Positions 26,002 through 34,492 are shown, counted from the stretch's first letter. The stretch is DNA of 64,000 nucleotides from Elusimicrobiaceae bacterium (GCA_017525025.1 JAFXUJ010000001.1:124001-188000), one strand, 5' to 3'. Numbers and translations are program-made. The notes: generated from the sequence alone by a model not told the origin.

Positions 26002-27730
26002 TTTCGTTATTTTGTTCAATTAATTTGCGGATTTCTTCCGAGCTGCCCATCAAAAGAGCTGCTTGGGCCAGATCCGAGCAATGTTCAAAATTTAAATTGC
26101 GAATATTATTTTTAACACGTAAAAACATGCGCGGCGTAACAGACAGAGCCTCTATGTTTAACCCTAATAAAAGCGGAAGCATTTTGGCATCGGAGGCAAT
26201 TTCTCCGCAGATACTAACGGGCTTGCCTCTTTTACGCGCAGTTTGAATAATTAAATTTAGTGTACGGGCTACTGCCGGATGGCAAGGATCGTACATATGG
26301 GCTACATCTTGATTGACGCGGTCCACCGCAATGAGGTATTGTATCAAATCGTTAGTGCCGATAGAAATAAAATCCAATTCCCCAATCATTCCGTCCAGTG
26401 CGATGGCTGCTGCCGGCACTTCGATCATGGCGCCCAACGCAATTTTATTGACGGGATGTTTGCCTTCTCGTGCCAGTTCCGCCAGCGTCTGATCAAAAGC
26501 GCGACGTACATGGCGGACCTCTTCTACCGAGGAAAGCATAGGAATCATAATCCGCATTTGAGCCGGCACTTCACAAGCGGTACGGATTAAAGCACGCAAC
26601 TGGGCGTGTAAAAGATCCGGGTTTTTAAGTAAAAGCCGTATCCCGCGGCACCCCATAAAAGGATTATCGTCTTGGTCTAATTCGTCCAAAGGAAAATCCG
26701 GCATTTTATCGGCCCCCAAATCGGCCAGACGTATCGTAACCGGGCGCATATCAAAGCGTTTGGCTACGGACAAATAGAGATCGTGCTGTTGTTCTTCCGA
26801 CGGAGGAACAGGCGTATTCATGAAAATAAATTCCGTACGCAAAAGGCCAAGCCCATCGGTAATAAGGCGTTTGTTTTCTTTGGTATCGGTGCGCGGATCG
26901 TAATTGACGAAGAGCTTAACCGGGTGCCCGTCTTGCGTAATGATGGGTAAGTGGTTAATAGTTTTTAAAAGGGCTTCCGTCTTTTTAATTTCGCGTTGAA
27001 TTTTGCGGTAATTGGCGAGAGTGTAACGGTCCGGATTGATAACCAGCAGACCATTTTCGCCATCCACAATGAGCATATCCCCGGCATGGACATCTTTACA
27101 CGCAGTGGAGAGCCCTACTACGGCCGGGATGTTCAAGCTTTGCGCCAGGAGGGCTGTGTGACTGGTTTTGCCACCCACATCTGTGCAAAAGCCAATGATT
27201 TGGTTTTCTTGCAAATTGATAGTATCCGAAGGATACAAATTGTGGGCTACCAAAAGGGAAGGCCGTTCAATAGAAGCCAAAAAGCTCTTTTTGTTGTCTT
27301 CCAAATTATTTGCCAAGCGCTTGCCCACGTCATACAGATCGTTGCGGCGTTCCCTAAAAAAAGGATCTTCTATTTTGTTAAACGAGGCCGCCAACTCTTG
27401 CAACGTAGCAAAAATGGCTGCTTGGGCAGATAAATATTCTTCTTGCACTTTCTTAAGGATAGATGTATAAAAAGCCGGATCTTGCAAGATGAGCTTGTGT
27501 GTAGAAATAAGTTGTGCGTATTCCGGCCCCAAAGAACCCAGCACTTTTTGTTCACATTGGTCTAAATCGGCCAAGGTTTTTTGCATGGCAGATTTTACTT
27601 TTTGGATTTCTTTTTGAATTTCCTCTTCACGGATGTATTGGCGGGAAACAGCAAAACTTTCCGTAGGCATCAGTACAGCTGGCCCGATAGAAATGCCCGG
27701 ACTGGCCGCGATTCCTTTTAAAACAAGCAT
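25988..27730 (-). CDS. ptsI: PTS enzyme I (phosphoenolpyruvate-protein phosphotransferase)
   Basis: Transfers phosphate from PEP to HPr. 580 residues: N-terminal HPr-binding/phospho-His domain with the active His in GGKTSHTALLAQSLNIPAVV, and a C-terminal PEP-binding barrel (GLLRTEFIFMN, GCRGIRLLLKNPD, IGTNDLIQYLIAVDR, VSICGEIASD). The start has GAGGAA. It directly follows ptsH in one unit with the mannose-type permease genes. Confidence 0.96.
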   Translation of the reverse strand: MLVLKGIAASPGISIGPAVLMPTESFAVSRQYIREEEIQKEIQKVKSAMQKTLADLDQCEQKVLGSLGPEYAQLISTHKLILQDPAFYTSILKKVQEEYLSAQAAIFATLQELAASFNKIEDPFFRERRNDLYDVGKRLANNLEDNKKSFLASIERPSLLVAHNLYPSDTINLQENQIIGFCTDVGGKTSHTALLAQSLNIPAVVGLSTACKDVHAGDMLIVDGENGLLVINPDRYTLANYRKIQREIKKTEALLKTINHLPIITQDGHPVKLFVNYDPRTDTKENKRLITDGLGLLRTEFIFMNTPVPPSEEQQHDLYLSVAKRFDMRPVTIRLADLGADKMPDFPLDELDQDDNPFMGCRGIRLLLKNPDLLHAQLRALIRTACEVPAQMRIMIPMLSSVEEVRHVRRAFDQTLAELAREGKHPVNKIALGAMIEVPAAAIALDGMIGELDFISIGTNDLIQYLIAVDRVNQDVAHMYDPCHPAVARTLNLIIQTARKRGKPVSICGEIASDAKMLPLLLGLNIEALSVTPRMFLRVKNNIRNLNFEHCSDLAQAALLMGSSEEIRKLIEQNNENENP

Positions 27731-28000
27731 CTAAAATTCCTCATTAAATTTATTTTCAAATAATTGTGCAATGGCAGCGGCGGCTTCTTTTTCATCGGGG
27801 CCTTCAACGGTCAAGTGCAAGGAAGAACCATGTTCCGCGGCTAACATCATCACGCCCATAATGCTTTTGGCGTCCACGCGGACATTATCTTTAGCCAAAT
27901 GGATGGAACTGGTAAAATTGCCTGCCGTTTGTGCTATAAGGGCGGCCGGGCGTGCATGCAAACCCAGTTGGTTAATGATGGTTAAATTTTGTTCTATCAT
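27731..28000 (-). CDS. ptsH: PTS phosphocarrier HPr
   Basis: 89 residues. The phosphorylated His15 (NQLGLHARPAALI) and the regulatory Ser46 (DAKSIMGVMML) are both present, so HPr can be a substrate of enzyme I and of the HPr kinase encoded upstream in the same unit. GGGAG site before ATG. Confidence 0.96.
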   Translation of the reverse strand: MIEQNLTIINQLGLHARPAALIAQTAGNFTSSIHLAKDNVRVDAKSIMGVMMLAAEHGSSLHLTVEGPDEKEAAAAIAQLFENKFNEEF

Positions 28001-28012
28001 GTATTCTCCCGT

Positions 28013-28837
28013 TTAGAAAAAACACGCAATGTTAAATACCAGTACGGCCGCTAAATATAAATACAGGTTGGGAATCCGCAGACGCCGTGTGATAAAACTG
28101 ATACAAACAAAGAACACAACAATCGTGGCGCGGGTAATAAATTGCAAATCGCTGGCACGGGCATCTTTCAAGTAATTGTAAAATCCAAATAAGATCATCG
28201 CTACGGCCAATACAATGCCAATCCGCTTGGCGTTGTAAATGGTGCGGTTCCAGTCAAATTTTGTTAGACCAAAGCAGGCACGTTCGTCTGTTGCGTATCC
28301 GATTTTAATGCCCTGCCATTTGACTAGCAAAGCAATAGCATTAAAAGCAATAAATGCCATGATACAAGCCATAAAAGTATATGCCAGGGGGGGTTGTAAT
28401 TGTTCGGGTTGTATTTCAAATACTTTGATTCCAAGCGTAATCCACATGAAAAGGGCTAATAATAAAGTAAAAGGTTTCAACGTCCCCCAGAAAAGTCTGT
28501 CTCCAATGGATGCCGTGGTAATTGTCAGCCCGCGTTTAATGGAAATCCATTGACTGAATTCCTCATTAAACTGCGGTAATGTTTTAGCTCCCGTGATAAG
28601 TTCCTCTTGTTTGGCTAGCGCGCCGAAACAAAAAGAGGCCATGACCGGTTGTGTGTTAAAGGTAGCCAAATAGCGCGAAAGAACCGAAGGCAAAGCGTCT
28701 TTATCATTTTTGTACAGCCCTTTTAAAAAAGGCCACATTACGAATAAAAAACCTAAGTTTTGGAATTTCATGTAATTCCAACCGGTTTGCAAGAAAAAGG
28801 AACGAATAAAGAAAGTAAAGTGTTGTTTAAAAGTCAT
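28013..28837 (-). CDS. PTS mannose-family IID component
   Basis: 274 residues. Typical IID opening (RSFFLQTGWNYMKFQNLGFL), RYLATFNTQPVMASFCFGAL, and C-terminal membrane segments. Together with IIC it forms the membrane channel of a mannose/fructose/sorbose-type PTS. AGAGGT precedes ATG 28837; the IIC stop is 3 bp upstream. Confidence 0.92.
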   Translation of the reverse strand: MTFKQHFTFFIRSFFLQTGWNYMKFQNLGFLFVMWPFLKGLYKNDKDALPSVLSRYLATFNTQPVMASFCFGALAKQEELITGAKTLPQFNEEFSQWISIKRGLTITTASIGDRLFWGTLKPFTLLLALFMWITLGIKVFEIQPEQLQPPLAYTFMACIMAFIAFNAIALLVKWQGIKIGYATDERACFGLTKFDWNRTIYNAKRIGIVLAVAMILFGFYNYLKDARASDLQFITRATIVVFFVCISFITRRLRIPNLYLYLAAVLVFNIACFF

Positions 28838-28840
28838 ACA

Positions 28841-29446
28841 TTACCTCTTTTTAAGCCGAAATTCCGGAATCAGGGAAGCTAGCCCGATCCACGGTACGGC
28901 CATGTATGCAAAGCGACACGCCATGATGGACTGTATCGACATGTGTGGCATCAACCAAAGCGTTATAGAGCTGCTGATCCATACAAAAGAAGAAATAAGT
29001 GCAAAGTTAATCAACAGATTGGTAAACAGCTCTAATGCGATCACGCGACCAATAGTATCCGGGCGTTGCATGATTTTGTTTTCCCAAACGGGGAGTACAC
29101 CTACGCGGCGTTTGCGCATGTATTGCTCCGCCTGGGCAAATAAGAAAGCGGCTATCACGCCCCAAACAAAAGCAAAACATAGCTCAATCCCCAGCGAGTT
29201 TAAAGCCATGGAGACGGCACAACATACGACGGCGCTGGGCGGCAAGATAGAGCCGAGAGGGTTGATATCGGAAAACAACAATTCGGTAAACACACCTACT
29301 TGAATCCCGGCTAGCCAATTACCTGTAAGGATGGCAAATAAGGGGCCCGCAATAATCCCGCGAGAGAACGTCAACTGGAAAGCGTAGGTTGTATCCAGTT
29401 CCAACAGGGCGGCCAGTGCACAAAACAAAACAAGTTCAGGAGTCAC
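28841..29446 (-). CDS. PTS mannose-family IIC component (short)
   Basis: 201 residues, shorter than the usual ~260. Hydrophobic with several membrane helices; family features include FQLTFSRGIIAGPLFAILTG and VFTELLFSDINPLGSILPPS. Starts with GTG 29446 (TGAGGT site), overlapping the IIB gene by 11 bp. Divergent but consistent in context. Confidence 0.85.
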   Translation of the reverse strand: MTPELVLFCALAALLELDTTYAFQLTFSRGIIAGPLFAILTGNWLAGIQVGVFTELLFSDINPLGSILPPSAVVCCAVSMALNSLGIELCFAFVWGVIAAFLFAQAEQYMRKRRVGVLPVWENKIMQRPDTIGRVIALELFTNLLINFALISSFVWISSSITLWLMPHMSIQSIMACRFAYMAVPWIGLASLIPEFRLKKR

Positions 29447-29909
29447 GTAATACCTCAGTTACTGGGATAGAAGACGCATTGGGTACGGCGCGCGTTTCAA
29501 TGCCGATTCCCAAATCGTATATCAACTTCAAAGCGTGTTTATCCGCTTTATCTAGAAATACATTATCGGCTAATTTTTGCGCCCCTTCTTTAAAATGCAT
29601 CCCACCTATATTAACGGAATTGATTTTTACACCATCCGTCAGCAAATCGGTAAAGTCTTGCAAACTGTCCATCAGCAAAAAAATTCTTCGTTTAGAGGAA
29701 GCGACATAAGCAGCAATTTTGGGAGCTTCCATGATACTAAGTTCATACTCATAAGGTAGGCTGAGGCGTAACAACCCACCGTTAAGCGTATGTTGGTTTC
29801 TTTTCGTACGCGGAATAATGACCTCGTCTACATTTAATTGCGGTAGCCAGGCTTGAACAATTTGACCGTGAATCAATCGGTCGTCCACGCGTGCGAAAAC
29901 AATGGGCAT
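29436..29909 (-). CDS. PTS mannose-family IIB component
   Basis: 157 residues. The phosphorylated His sits in ARVDDRLIHGQIVQAW near the N-terminus, as in ManX-type IIB. Cytoplasmic; passes phosphate from IIA to the sugar. Its ATG overlaps the IIA stop by one base (TAATG), with GGAG upstream. Confidence 0.92.
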   Translation of the reverse strand: MPIVFARVDDRLIHGQIVQAWLPQLNVDEVIIPRTKRNQHTLNGGLLRLSLPYEYELSIMEAPKIAAYVASSKRRIFLLMDSLQDFTDLLTDGVKINSVNIGGMHFKEGAQKLADNVFLDKADKHALKLIYDLGIGIETRAVPNASSIPVTEVLRDS

Positions 29910-30316
29910 TAAATCTCCTTAATCACCAACTCCGTTGCGTTGATAACGGCGCGTTTCCCGTCCGCTTCTAACTTTTGTGCCAACTCTTTGGCGGTCAATT
30001 TTTTCCGTCCGTTCATGGCGGTTAAAAGCATGCTTAAATTAAGCCCGGTAATGACATGGCAACTGGGTAAATCTTTAGTGGCCATGAGTGAAATATTGGT
30101 GGCGCTCCCGCCGAAAATATCCGTTAAAATGATAGCTCCATCTGTGCAAGCGGAAAGTTCTTTTTTTAATTTTTCGGCTTCCTGTTGTACGGAAGCGGTG
30201 GTCGTAACGGCGAAAGTAGCAAAACCGTCATCCGCCGGTTTACCGATAATTTGCGCCGCCGTATTTAACATTTCTTTAGCTAATTGTCCGTGTGTAACTA
30301 AAATAATCTTAAGCAT
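29909..30316 (-). CDS. PTS mannose-family IIA component
   Basis: 135 residues from ATG 30316 (MLKIILVTHGQLAKEML), with the phospho-His in VTHGQLA; DGAIILTDIFGGSATNISLM is the family core. ATG is 2 nt after the rapZ stop, with GGGGTG upstream. An in-frame GTG two codons earlier is possible. Confidence 0.92.
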   Translation of the reverse strand: MLKIILVTHGQLAKEMLNTAAQIIGKPADDGFATFAVTTTASVQQEAEKLKKELSACTDGAIILTDIFGGSATNISLMATKDLPSCHVITGLNLSMLLTAMNGRKKLTAKELAQKLEADGKRAVINATELVIKEI

Positions 30317-30318
30317 AA

Positions 30319-31176
30319 TCACACCCCTATATCTCTATGAAATTCTGAAGCGCTGAGCCTCAGTTTGTTTAAGTATTCCGCTAATTTATGTGCCATGAAT
30401 ACACTGCGGTGTTTGCCGCCCGTGCACCCCATGGCGATAGTAAGATAGCTCTTCCCTTCTTTGATATATTTAGGAATTAAATATTTAATCAAATCTGCAA
30501 ATTTTTGGGCGAAGTCCCGCGTTTCTTTAAATGACATGATATATTTTTGGACTTCGGGGTCCAGCCCGGTTTTTTCTTTCAAGGCGGGCACATAATACGG
30601 ATTGGGTAAAAAGCGTACATCCATGACGATATCACATTCTTTTGGTAAGCCGTATTTAAACCCAAAAGACATGACGGATATCTGCATATCGCCGGCCCGT
30701 TTAAGAGATAAAAGAGACGACAACCGCTCTTTTAATTCACCTAAATTGAAATGCGACGTATCTATAATTTCATCCGCCAGTTTAAGCGTAGGAGCCATTA
30801 CTTCACGTTCGTGCGCGATAGCGGCCACCAACTTCTTATGGATAGGATGTTTATGTTTTGTTTCCGAAAAACGCCGTATTAAACATTCGTCGGAAGCGTT
30901 GAGAAAAATGACTTTTATAGAGAAATCATTTTTGGCTAAAGATTTAAGCAGTTTGGGCATCTCGCGCAAGCGGTCTCCCTCGCGCACATCCACACCCAAG
31001 GCAATATTGCGGGTGGCATCGTTTTGGCGTACGTAGTTAATAAAATTTTCAAACAACGCCAACGGTAAATTGTCTACGCAGTAAAATCCCAAATCGCCGA
31101 ACATTTTGAGGGCTTGCGATTTGCCTGCCCCGCTCATGCCGGTAATAATAAAAATACGCCGTTTTTCATTTTGCAT
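30319..31176 (-). CDS. rapZ: RNase adapter protein / nucleotide-binding RapZ
   Basis: 285 residues. N-terminal P-loop ([27 protein letters not shown]) and C-terminal domain ([20 protein letters not shown]). In E. coli RapZ controls glucosamine-6-phosphate synthesis through small RNAs; elsewhere the role is less clear but it is commonly linked to hprK and PTS genes as here. ATG overlaps the hprK end. Confidence 0.94.
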   Translation of the reverse strand: MQNEKRRIFIITGMSGAGKSQALKMFGDLGFYCVDNLPLALFENFINYVRQNDATRNIALGVDVREGDRLREMPKLLKSLAKNDFSIKVIFLNASDECLIRRFSETKHKHPIHKKLVAAIAHEREVMAPTLKLADEIIDTSHFNLGELKERLSSLLSLKRAGDMQISVMSFGFKYGLPKECDIVMDVRFLPNPYYVPALKEKTGLDPEVQKYIMSFKETRDFAQKFADLIKYLIPKYIKEGKSYLTIAMGCTGGKHRSVFMAHKLAEYLNKLRLSASEFHRDIGV

Positions 31177-32125
31177 GGGATTTCTTGGCTCCTGTTTTCA
31201 TTTGGTCCAAAATTTTTTGGCTAAATTCTTTGGCGGAAAAGATCCCTTGTCCTTTTAATTGTTGGTTGAGTGCCGCTACTTCAATAAGTACAGCCAGGTT
31301 GCGCCCGGGAGTTACCGGCAGACCCAAAGAAGGGATTTCCACCCCCAAAATTTCACTCGTGCGTTGGGCAACCCCCAACCGGTCAATGGGTTGTTGGGAA
31401 TTGGGAGAAGTAAGCACCACTTCCATGTCAATTTTGGCTTCGTCCAACGTGGCACCCACTCCAAACAAAAGAGGTACGTTCAAGATACCCAACCCGCGCA
31501 CTTCCATATAGTGTTTAAGCATGGTCGGGCATGAGCCGATTAGGTAACGCCCGCGGCTTTTTTGAATTTCCACTACGTCATCAGCTACCAAAATATGTCC
31601 GCGTTTGATAAGTTCCAATGCACATTCGCTTTTACCAATGCCGGACTCGCCGCGGATTAAAACGCCCATACCGCTTACGTCAACAAGTACCCCGTGCACA
31701 TGGGTAACGGGGGCTAATTTTTCGTCTAGAAATCGGGAAAATTCAGCCACAAAAGCGGCTGATTCCATCGGTGTTTTTAAAATCGGGACATCTGCCCCGA
31801 GGCACGCTTTGCGTACAGCCGGAACAGGAACTAGATCGGCCGTCATAATCACGCACGGTACGGAACCTTCACTAAGCATTTTTGTTACGTTCGCGCGCAA
31901 GCGGGCTTTATTTTCTTTTTGGCAGAAAGCATGCTCGCCCCGGCCGAATACTTGTACGGAATTGGCCCGGAAATTATCCAAGTGCCCGCCAAGCGCCAAC
32001 CCGGGGCGGTTGACGCTGCCCAGGGTAATTTCACGTTGAATATAGCGCTTGCCGCAGACCAGCTCCAAGTTAAGGCGCTTAACTTGGAGCAGTTCTGCTA
32101 CGGTAATGGACTTGGTAAATTCCAT
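31166..32125 (-). CDS. hprK: HPr kinase/phosphorylase
   Basis: 319 residues from ATG 32125. The N-terminal DRTGG-like domain is followed by the kinase core with Walker [15 protein letters not shown] and the C-terminal signature [13 protein letters not shown]. It phosphorylates HPr at Ser46 in response to metabolites. Found with raiA, rapZ and the PTS in one transcript. No Shine-Dalgarno site; an in-frame TTG lies two codons upstream. Confidence 0.95.
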   Translation of the reverse strand: MEFTKSITVAELLQVKRLNLELVCGKRYIQREITLGSVNRPGLALGGHLDNFRANSVQVFGRGEHAFCQKENKARLRANVTKMLSEGSVPCVIMTADLVPVPAVRKACLGADVPILKTPMESAAFVAEFSRFLDEKLAPVTHVHGVLVDVSGMGVLIRGESGIGKSECALELIKRGHILVADDVVEIQKSRGRYLIGSCPTMLKHYMEVRGLGILNVPLLFGVGATLDEAKIDMEVVLTSPNSQQPIDRLGVAQRTSEILGVEIPSLGLPVTPGRNLAVLIEVAALNQQLKGQGIFSAKEFSQKILDQMKTGAKKSHAK

Positions 32126-32134
32126 GGTCAAGTG

Positions 32135-32686
32135 TTATTTCTTTTTAATCGGTTTGATCAGCCCGAAAGTGCCGTCAAGCCGTTTGAAAATCAAGTTAAT
32201 TTGTTTGGAATCTTCATCCAAGAAAATCCAAAAGGAATATCCCAACCGTTCCATTTCATAGGCGGCATCTTCCGGATTCATCGGATAGACTTCCACTTGC
32301 TTAATGACGGAAAACTTTACGTCCGTTTGCGGCAAGAGGATGTTGTCAGTATAAGGTTCTACCATTTCTACTTTGGCAGATTTGGAACCGATCTTGCGCG
32401 ATTTAGCTTTATTTTTAATTTTTTTAGCTTGCGCTTCCGCTTTGACGGCAGCGGCATCAATCGCTTTGTAAAGGTTGCTTTCTACGGCGCTGGCGTTAAT
32501 CGTGGTTTTGGCGCCTGTGTGTAAAATGATTTCAGCTTTTTGGTGAATTTTCTTTTCCACGGAAATCAACACTTGGGCGGAAACAATGTTGTCAAAAAAG
32601 TTTTCAACTTTGCTTACGCGCGTGTTAATAAATTCTTTAATGGCCGGAGTTAATTTAATGTTCTTGGCCGTTATTTTAATATCCAT
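32135..32686 (-). CDS. hpf: Long-form ribosome hibernation promoting factor
   Basis: 183 residues: an N-terminal HPF domain (MDIKITAKNIKLTPAIKEFI) and a C-terminal dimerisation tail (MNPEDAAYEMERLGYSFWIF), i.e. the long form that makes 100S ribosome dimers. First gene of the hprK-PTS-lepA unit, with a strong GGAGG site. Often named raiA. Confidence 0.94.
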   Translation of the reverse strand: MDIKITAKNIKLTPAIKEFINTRVSKVENFFDNIVSAQVLISVEKKIHQKAEIILHTGAKTTINASAVESNLYKAIDAAAVKAEAQAKKIKNKAKSRKIGSKSAKVEMVEPYTDNILLPQTDVKFSVIKQVEVYPMNPEDAAYEMERLGYSFWIFLDEDSKQINLIFKRLDGTFGLIKPIKKK

Positions 32687-32730
32687 AAGTCCTCCGTTAA
32701 TAAGTTACGAGAGAATCCCCCGCAAACTAA

Positions 32731-32760
32731 ATTAAATCATTATAAAGGGTTAAATGTCAA
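32731..32760 (-). promoter_or_regulatory. Candidate promoter of the hpf-hprK-PTS unit
   Basis: On the minus strand a perfect -35 TTGACA (32760-32755), an 18-bp spacer and TTTAAT (32736-32731). Unlike the leaderless genes, this leaves a ~40-nt leader with GGAGG. A TATAAT 10 bp after the TTGACA is a less likely -10 unless it is used alone. Confidence 0.5.
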
Positions 32761-32812
32761 TCGTTACGCGCGTACGTAAGGGCCCCGGAGGATCGGCAAA
32801 ATCCCTTATTTG

Positions 32813-32856
32813 CAAAAAAAGCGGGGATTTAGCGGTAAATTTGTTAAGATATAAAA
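32813..32856 (+). promoter_or_regulatory. 44-bp promoter block, copy 1
   Basis: Identical base for base to 34194-34237. It contains GCGGGGATTTAGCGG and an extended -10, TGT-TAAGAT (32842-32850). Transcription is predicted at about 32857, one base before the first RNA helix. Full identity, while the RNA after it has diverged, suggests a shared transcription factor or strong constraint. Confidence 0.65.
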
Positions 32857-33110
32857 AGCCCTGTTTGGTTATATAGGGCCGGTAGCACAGTTGGCTACCC
32901 AATTTATGCTGTTTTGGAACCCTTGCGGAAAGGGGGCACCGTTAGTGACGGTACCATTCACGCCAAAACAGCCGTTTTAGGTGGTTTGCACGCGGCCTAA
33001 TTACCCGCATGCAAACTGCCGAGTGTTCGCGTCGTCTTATGACGGCGCGGGCTACGGCTGTTTGCCTTGGAGTGCGTGAATGGTCTCCGGGCAAATGGCC
33101 GTTTTTGTTT
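32857..33110 (+). ncRNA. Structured leader RNA, copy 1 (candidate attenuator)
   Basis: About 254 nt folding into: P1 32858-62/32875-79; P2 GGTAGC/GCTACC 32881-86/32894-99; P3 10 bp 32908-17/32963-72 enclosing two hairpins (CCCTT/AAGGG and ACCGT/ACGGT); P4 hairpin 32984-95/33005-16 with loop CCTAATTAC; P5 9 bp 33028-36/33041-49; and a 13-bp 3' hairpin 33054-66/33090-102 followed by TTTTTGTTT. The loop of the last hairpin (33074-84) is the exact 11-nt complement of 32953-63, a pseudoknot. Every helix is kept with base changes in copy 2. It precedes the GT2 gene. I cannot assign it to a known RNA family. Confidence 0.8.
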
Positions 33111-33152
33111 GCGGTGATTTCTTTCCTTAGGGTGTCACTTAAGGAGAGAAAC

Positions 33153-34124
33153 ATGTCCCCGAAAATATCTGTTTTAATTCCGGTCTATAATGCCCAAAAA
33201 TATTTGCAAGCGTGCTTAGCGTCTATCCAAAAGCAAACTTTTACAGATTTTGAAATAGTTTGTTTGGATGACGGCTCCACGGATGATTCGCTTGATGAAC
33301 TAAAAAATTTTCAAAAACACGAGTCACGTTTACAGGTGCTGACCCAGGCAAATGCCGGGGTGGCGGCCACACGTAACCGTCTAATGCGCCAAGCGCGCGG
33401 AACGTATATTGCATTTGTGGATGCGGATGATGTAATTGCCCCGGATTATCTGGAAAAATTATATACGGCGGCGCAAGAGAGCGGGGCGGATATTACAAAA
33501 TGTTTTTTTAAAGAAATTAGTGAGGACGGAAAACAAATTTCTTCCGCTCGTTGTAGCCATTTATTTTATAAAACTCCTTCGGATACATTGACTAGTTGTT
33601 TTATCTGTGGTTATCACGACAGTATTGTCTGGGGGAAATTGTTCCGCCGGGCATGGCTGGAAGATATAAACATATTTTTTTTAGAGGAACGCATTTGCGA
33701 AGATTTACCATTTACCACGCAAGCTTTTTTGGAAGCCCGCCAAATTACCATTGTGCCACAACACCTTTATTTTTATCGTAAAGGATTAACCCACTGCGTT
33801 ACCACACAAGATGAGAGGGTGATTATTGATTGGTTAAAAAATTTATTGGATTTGCAACACATTTTACGTTTTCGTTCTTTGTGGAAAGACGAAGTGATTG
33901 CGCAATGGGTTAAGGTGGTTGTGTGGCGGATTTGTGCGTTTCGCAAACTTCCCGCCGCCGAACGTGCCCAATATATCCCCTTACAACAACAAGCGTTCCG
34001 GCAAGCCCGGCAAGCTGTATGGGCCGGAGGGTGGCGGAGCAAATTGCGTTGGGGCGGACTATTTGTTTTAGTGAGGTTATGTGGTTGGCGCAGTGTGTAT
34101 TTTTGGACAAAAATTTTTAGATAA
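33153..34124 (+). CDS. Family 2 glycosyltransferase
   Basis: 323 residues from ATG 33153 (AAGGAG site). GT-A fold: ISVLIPVYNAQKYLQACLAS, CLDDGSTDDSL, and the metal-binding region FVDADDVIAPDYLEKLY. The C-terminal third is basic with amphipathic helices, possibly membrane-associated. Probably adds one sugar to a surface polysaccharide. Expressed from the structured-RNA promoter; the AAGGA of its ribosome site can pair with TCCTTA at 33124-33129, so translation may be masked as well. Followed by a terminator. Confidence 0.88.
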   Translation: MSPKISVLIPVYNAQKYLQACLASIQKQTFTDFEIVCLDDGSTDDSLDELKNFQKHESRLQVLTQANAGVAATRNRLMRQARGTYIAFVDADDVIAPDYLEKLYTAAQESGADITKCFFKEISEDGKQISSARCSHLFYKTPSDTLTSCFICGYHDSIVWGKLFRRAWLEDINIFFLEERICEDLPFTTQAFLEARQITIVPQHLYFYRKGLTHCVTTQDERVIIDWLKNLLDLQHILRFRSLWKDEVIAQWVKVVVWRICAFRKLPAAERAQYIPLQQQAFRQARQAVWAGGWRSKLRWGGLFVLVRLCGWRSVYFWTKIFR

Positions 34125-34189
34125 AAAATACCCCGCATATGCGGGGCATTTTTTATAACCCAAACAACAACTACACATGGAACTCTTTA
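34125..34189. repeat. Left arm of 65-bp inverted repeat
   Basis: Matches the reverse complement of 35445-35509 at 64 of 65 positions. It includes the palindromic terminator core and extends through ATAACCCAAACAACAACTAC to AACTCTTTA. The two arms enclose RNA copy 2 and the pyruvyl-transferase gene (1,255 bp). Confidence 0.9.
34129..34154 (+). terminator. Terminator after the GT2 gene
   Basis: TACCCCGCATATGCGGGGCA palindrome followed by six Ts; same core as the one after the pyruvyl-transferase gene. Confidence 0.85.
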
Positions 34190-34193
34190 TTTT

Positions 34194-34237
34194 CAAAAAA
34201 AGCGGGGATTTAGCGGTAAATTTGTTAAGATATAAAA
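34194..34237 (+). promoter_or_regulatory. 44-bp promoter block, copy 2
   Basis: Identical to 32813-32856, including extended -10 TGT-TAAGAT (34223-34231). The predicted start, about 34238, is the first base of helix P1 of the second RNA. Confidence 0.65.
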
Positions 34238-34492
34238 GACTCTGTGTTTGTTATATGGAGTCCGTAGTGTTGTTGGCTACACGATTTAACTGTTTTTGGA
34301 TTGCCTATTAAGAATAGGTGTCACCGCTTAGGCGGTTTCGTCACTCCAAAAACAGCCGTTTAGGCGCCAAGCAAACGGACTAATTACCCGTTTGTATGGC
34401 GACGAATGCACTTGCCTTGTTTTCAAGGCAGGTGTTACGGCTGTTTGTTTTGGGTTGAGTGACGAGACCCGGGCAAATGGCCGTTTTTGTTT
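34238..34492 (+). ncRNA. Structured leader RNA, copy 2 (candidate attenuator)
   Basis: About 255 nt with the same fold as copy 1 but changed bases: P1 GACTC/GAGTC (34238-42/34258-62); P2 GTAG/CTAC; P3 11 bp (34290-300/34345-55) with an extra T-A pair; inner hairpins CCTATT/AATAGG and ACCGC/GCGGT; P4 CGCCA..CAAACGG/CCGTTTG..TGGCG with loop ACTAATTAC; P5 11 bp (34409-19/34424-34); 3' hairpin from 34437 to 34484, then TTTTGTTT. The apical GAGTGACGA (34457-65) pairs with TCGTCACTC (34338-46), a different sequence from copy 1 but the same contact. Upstream of the pyruvyl-transferase gene. Confidence 0.8.

Noticed and set aside
32879-32900. Similarity of CGGTAGC in RNA copy 1 to the ops/JUMPstart element bound by RfaH before polysaccharide operons.
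   Set aside because: Only part of the ops consensus (GGCGGTAGC) is present and copy 2 has CGTAGTG instead; in both copies the bases are inside a covarying hairpin.
33009-33152. N-terminal extension of the GT2 protein from ATG 33009.
   Set aside because: It lies within RNA copy 1; ATG 33153 with AAGGAG gives the normal GT2 start (MSPKISVLIPVYN).
32857-34492. The structured RNAs as T-box, lysine, cobalamin, FMN or c-di-GMP riboswitches, or as a group II intron.
   Set aside because: None of the family-defining boxes (T-box AGGGUGG, B12 box, FMN AGGGUG..CCGACC, domain V of introns) is seen in either copy.
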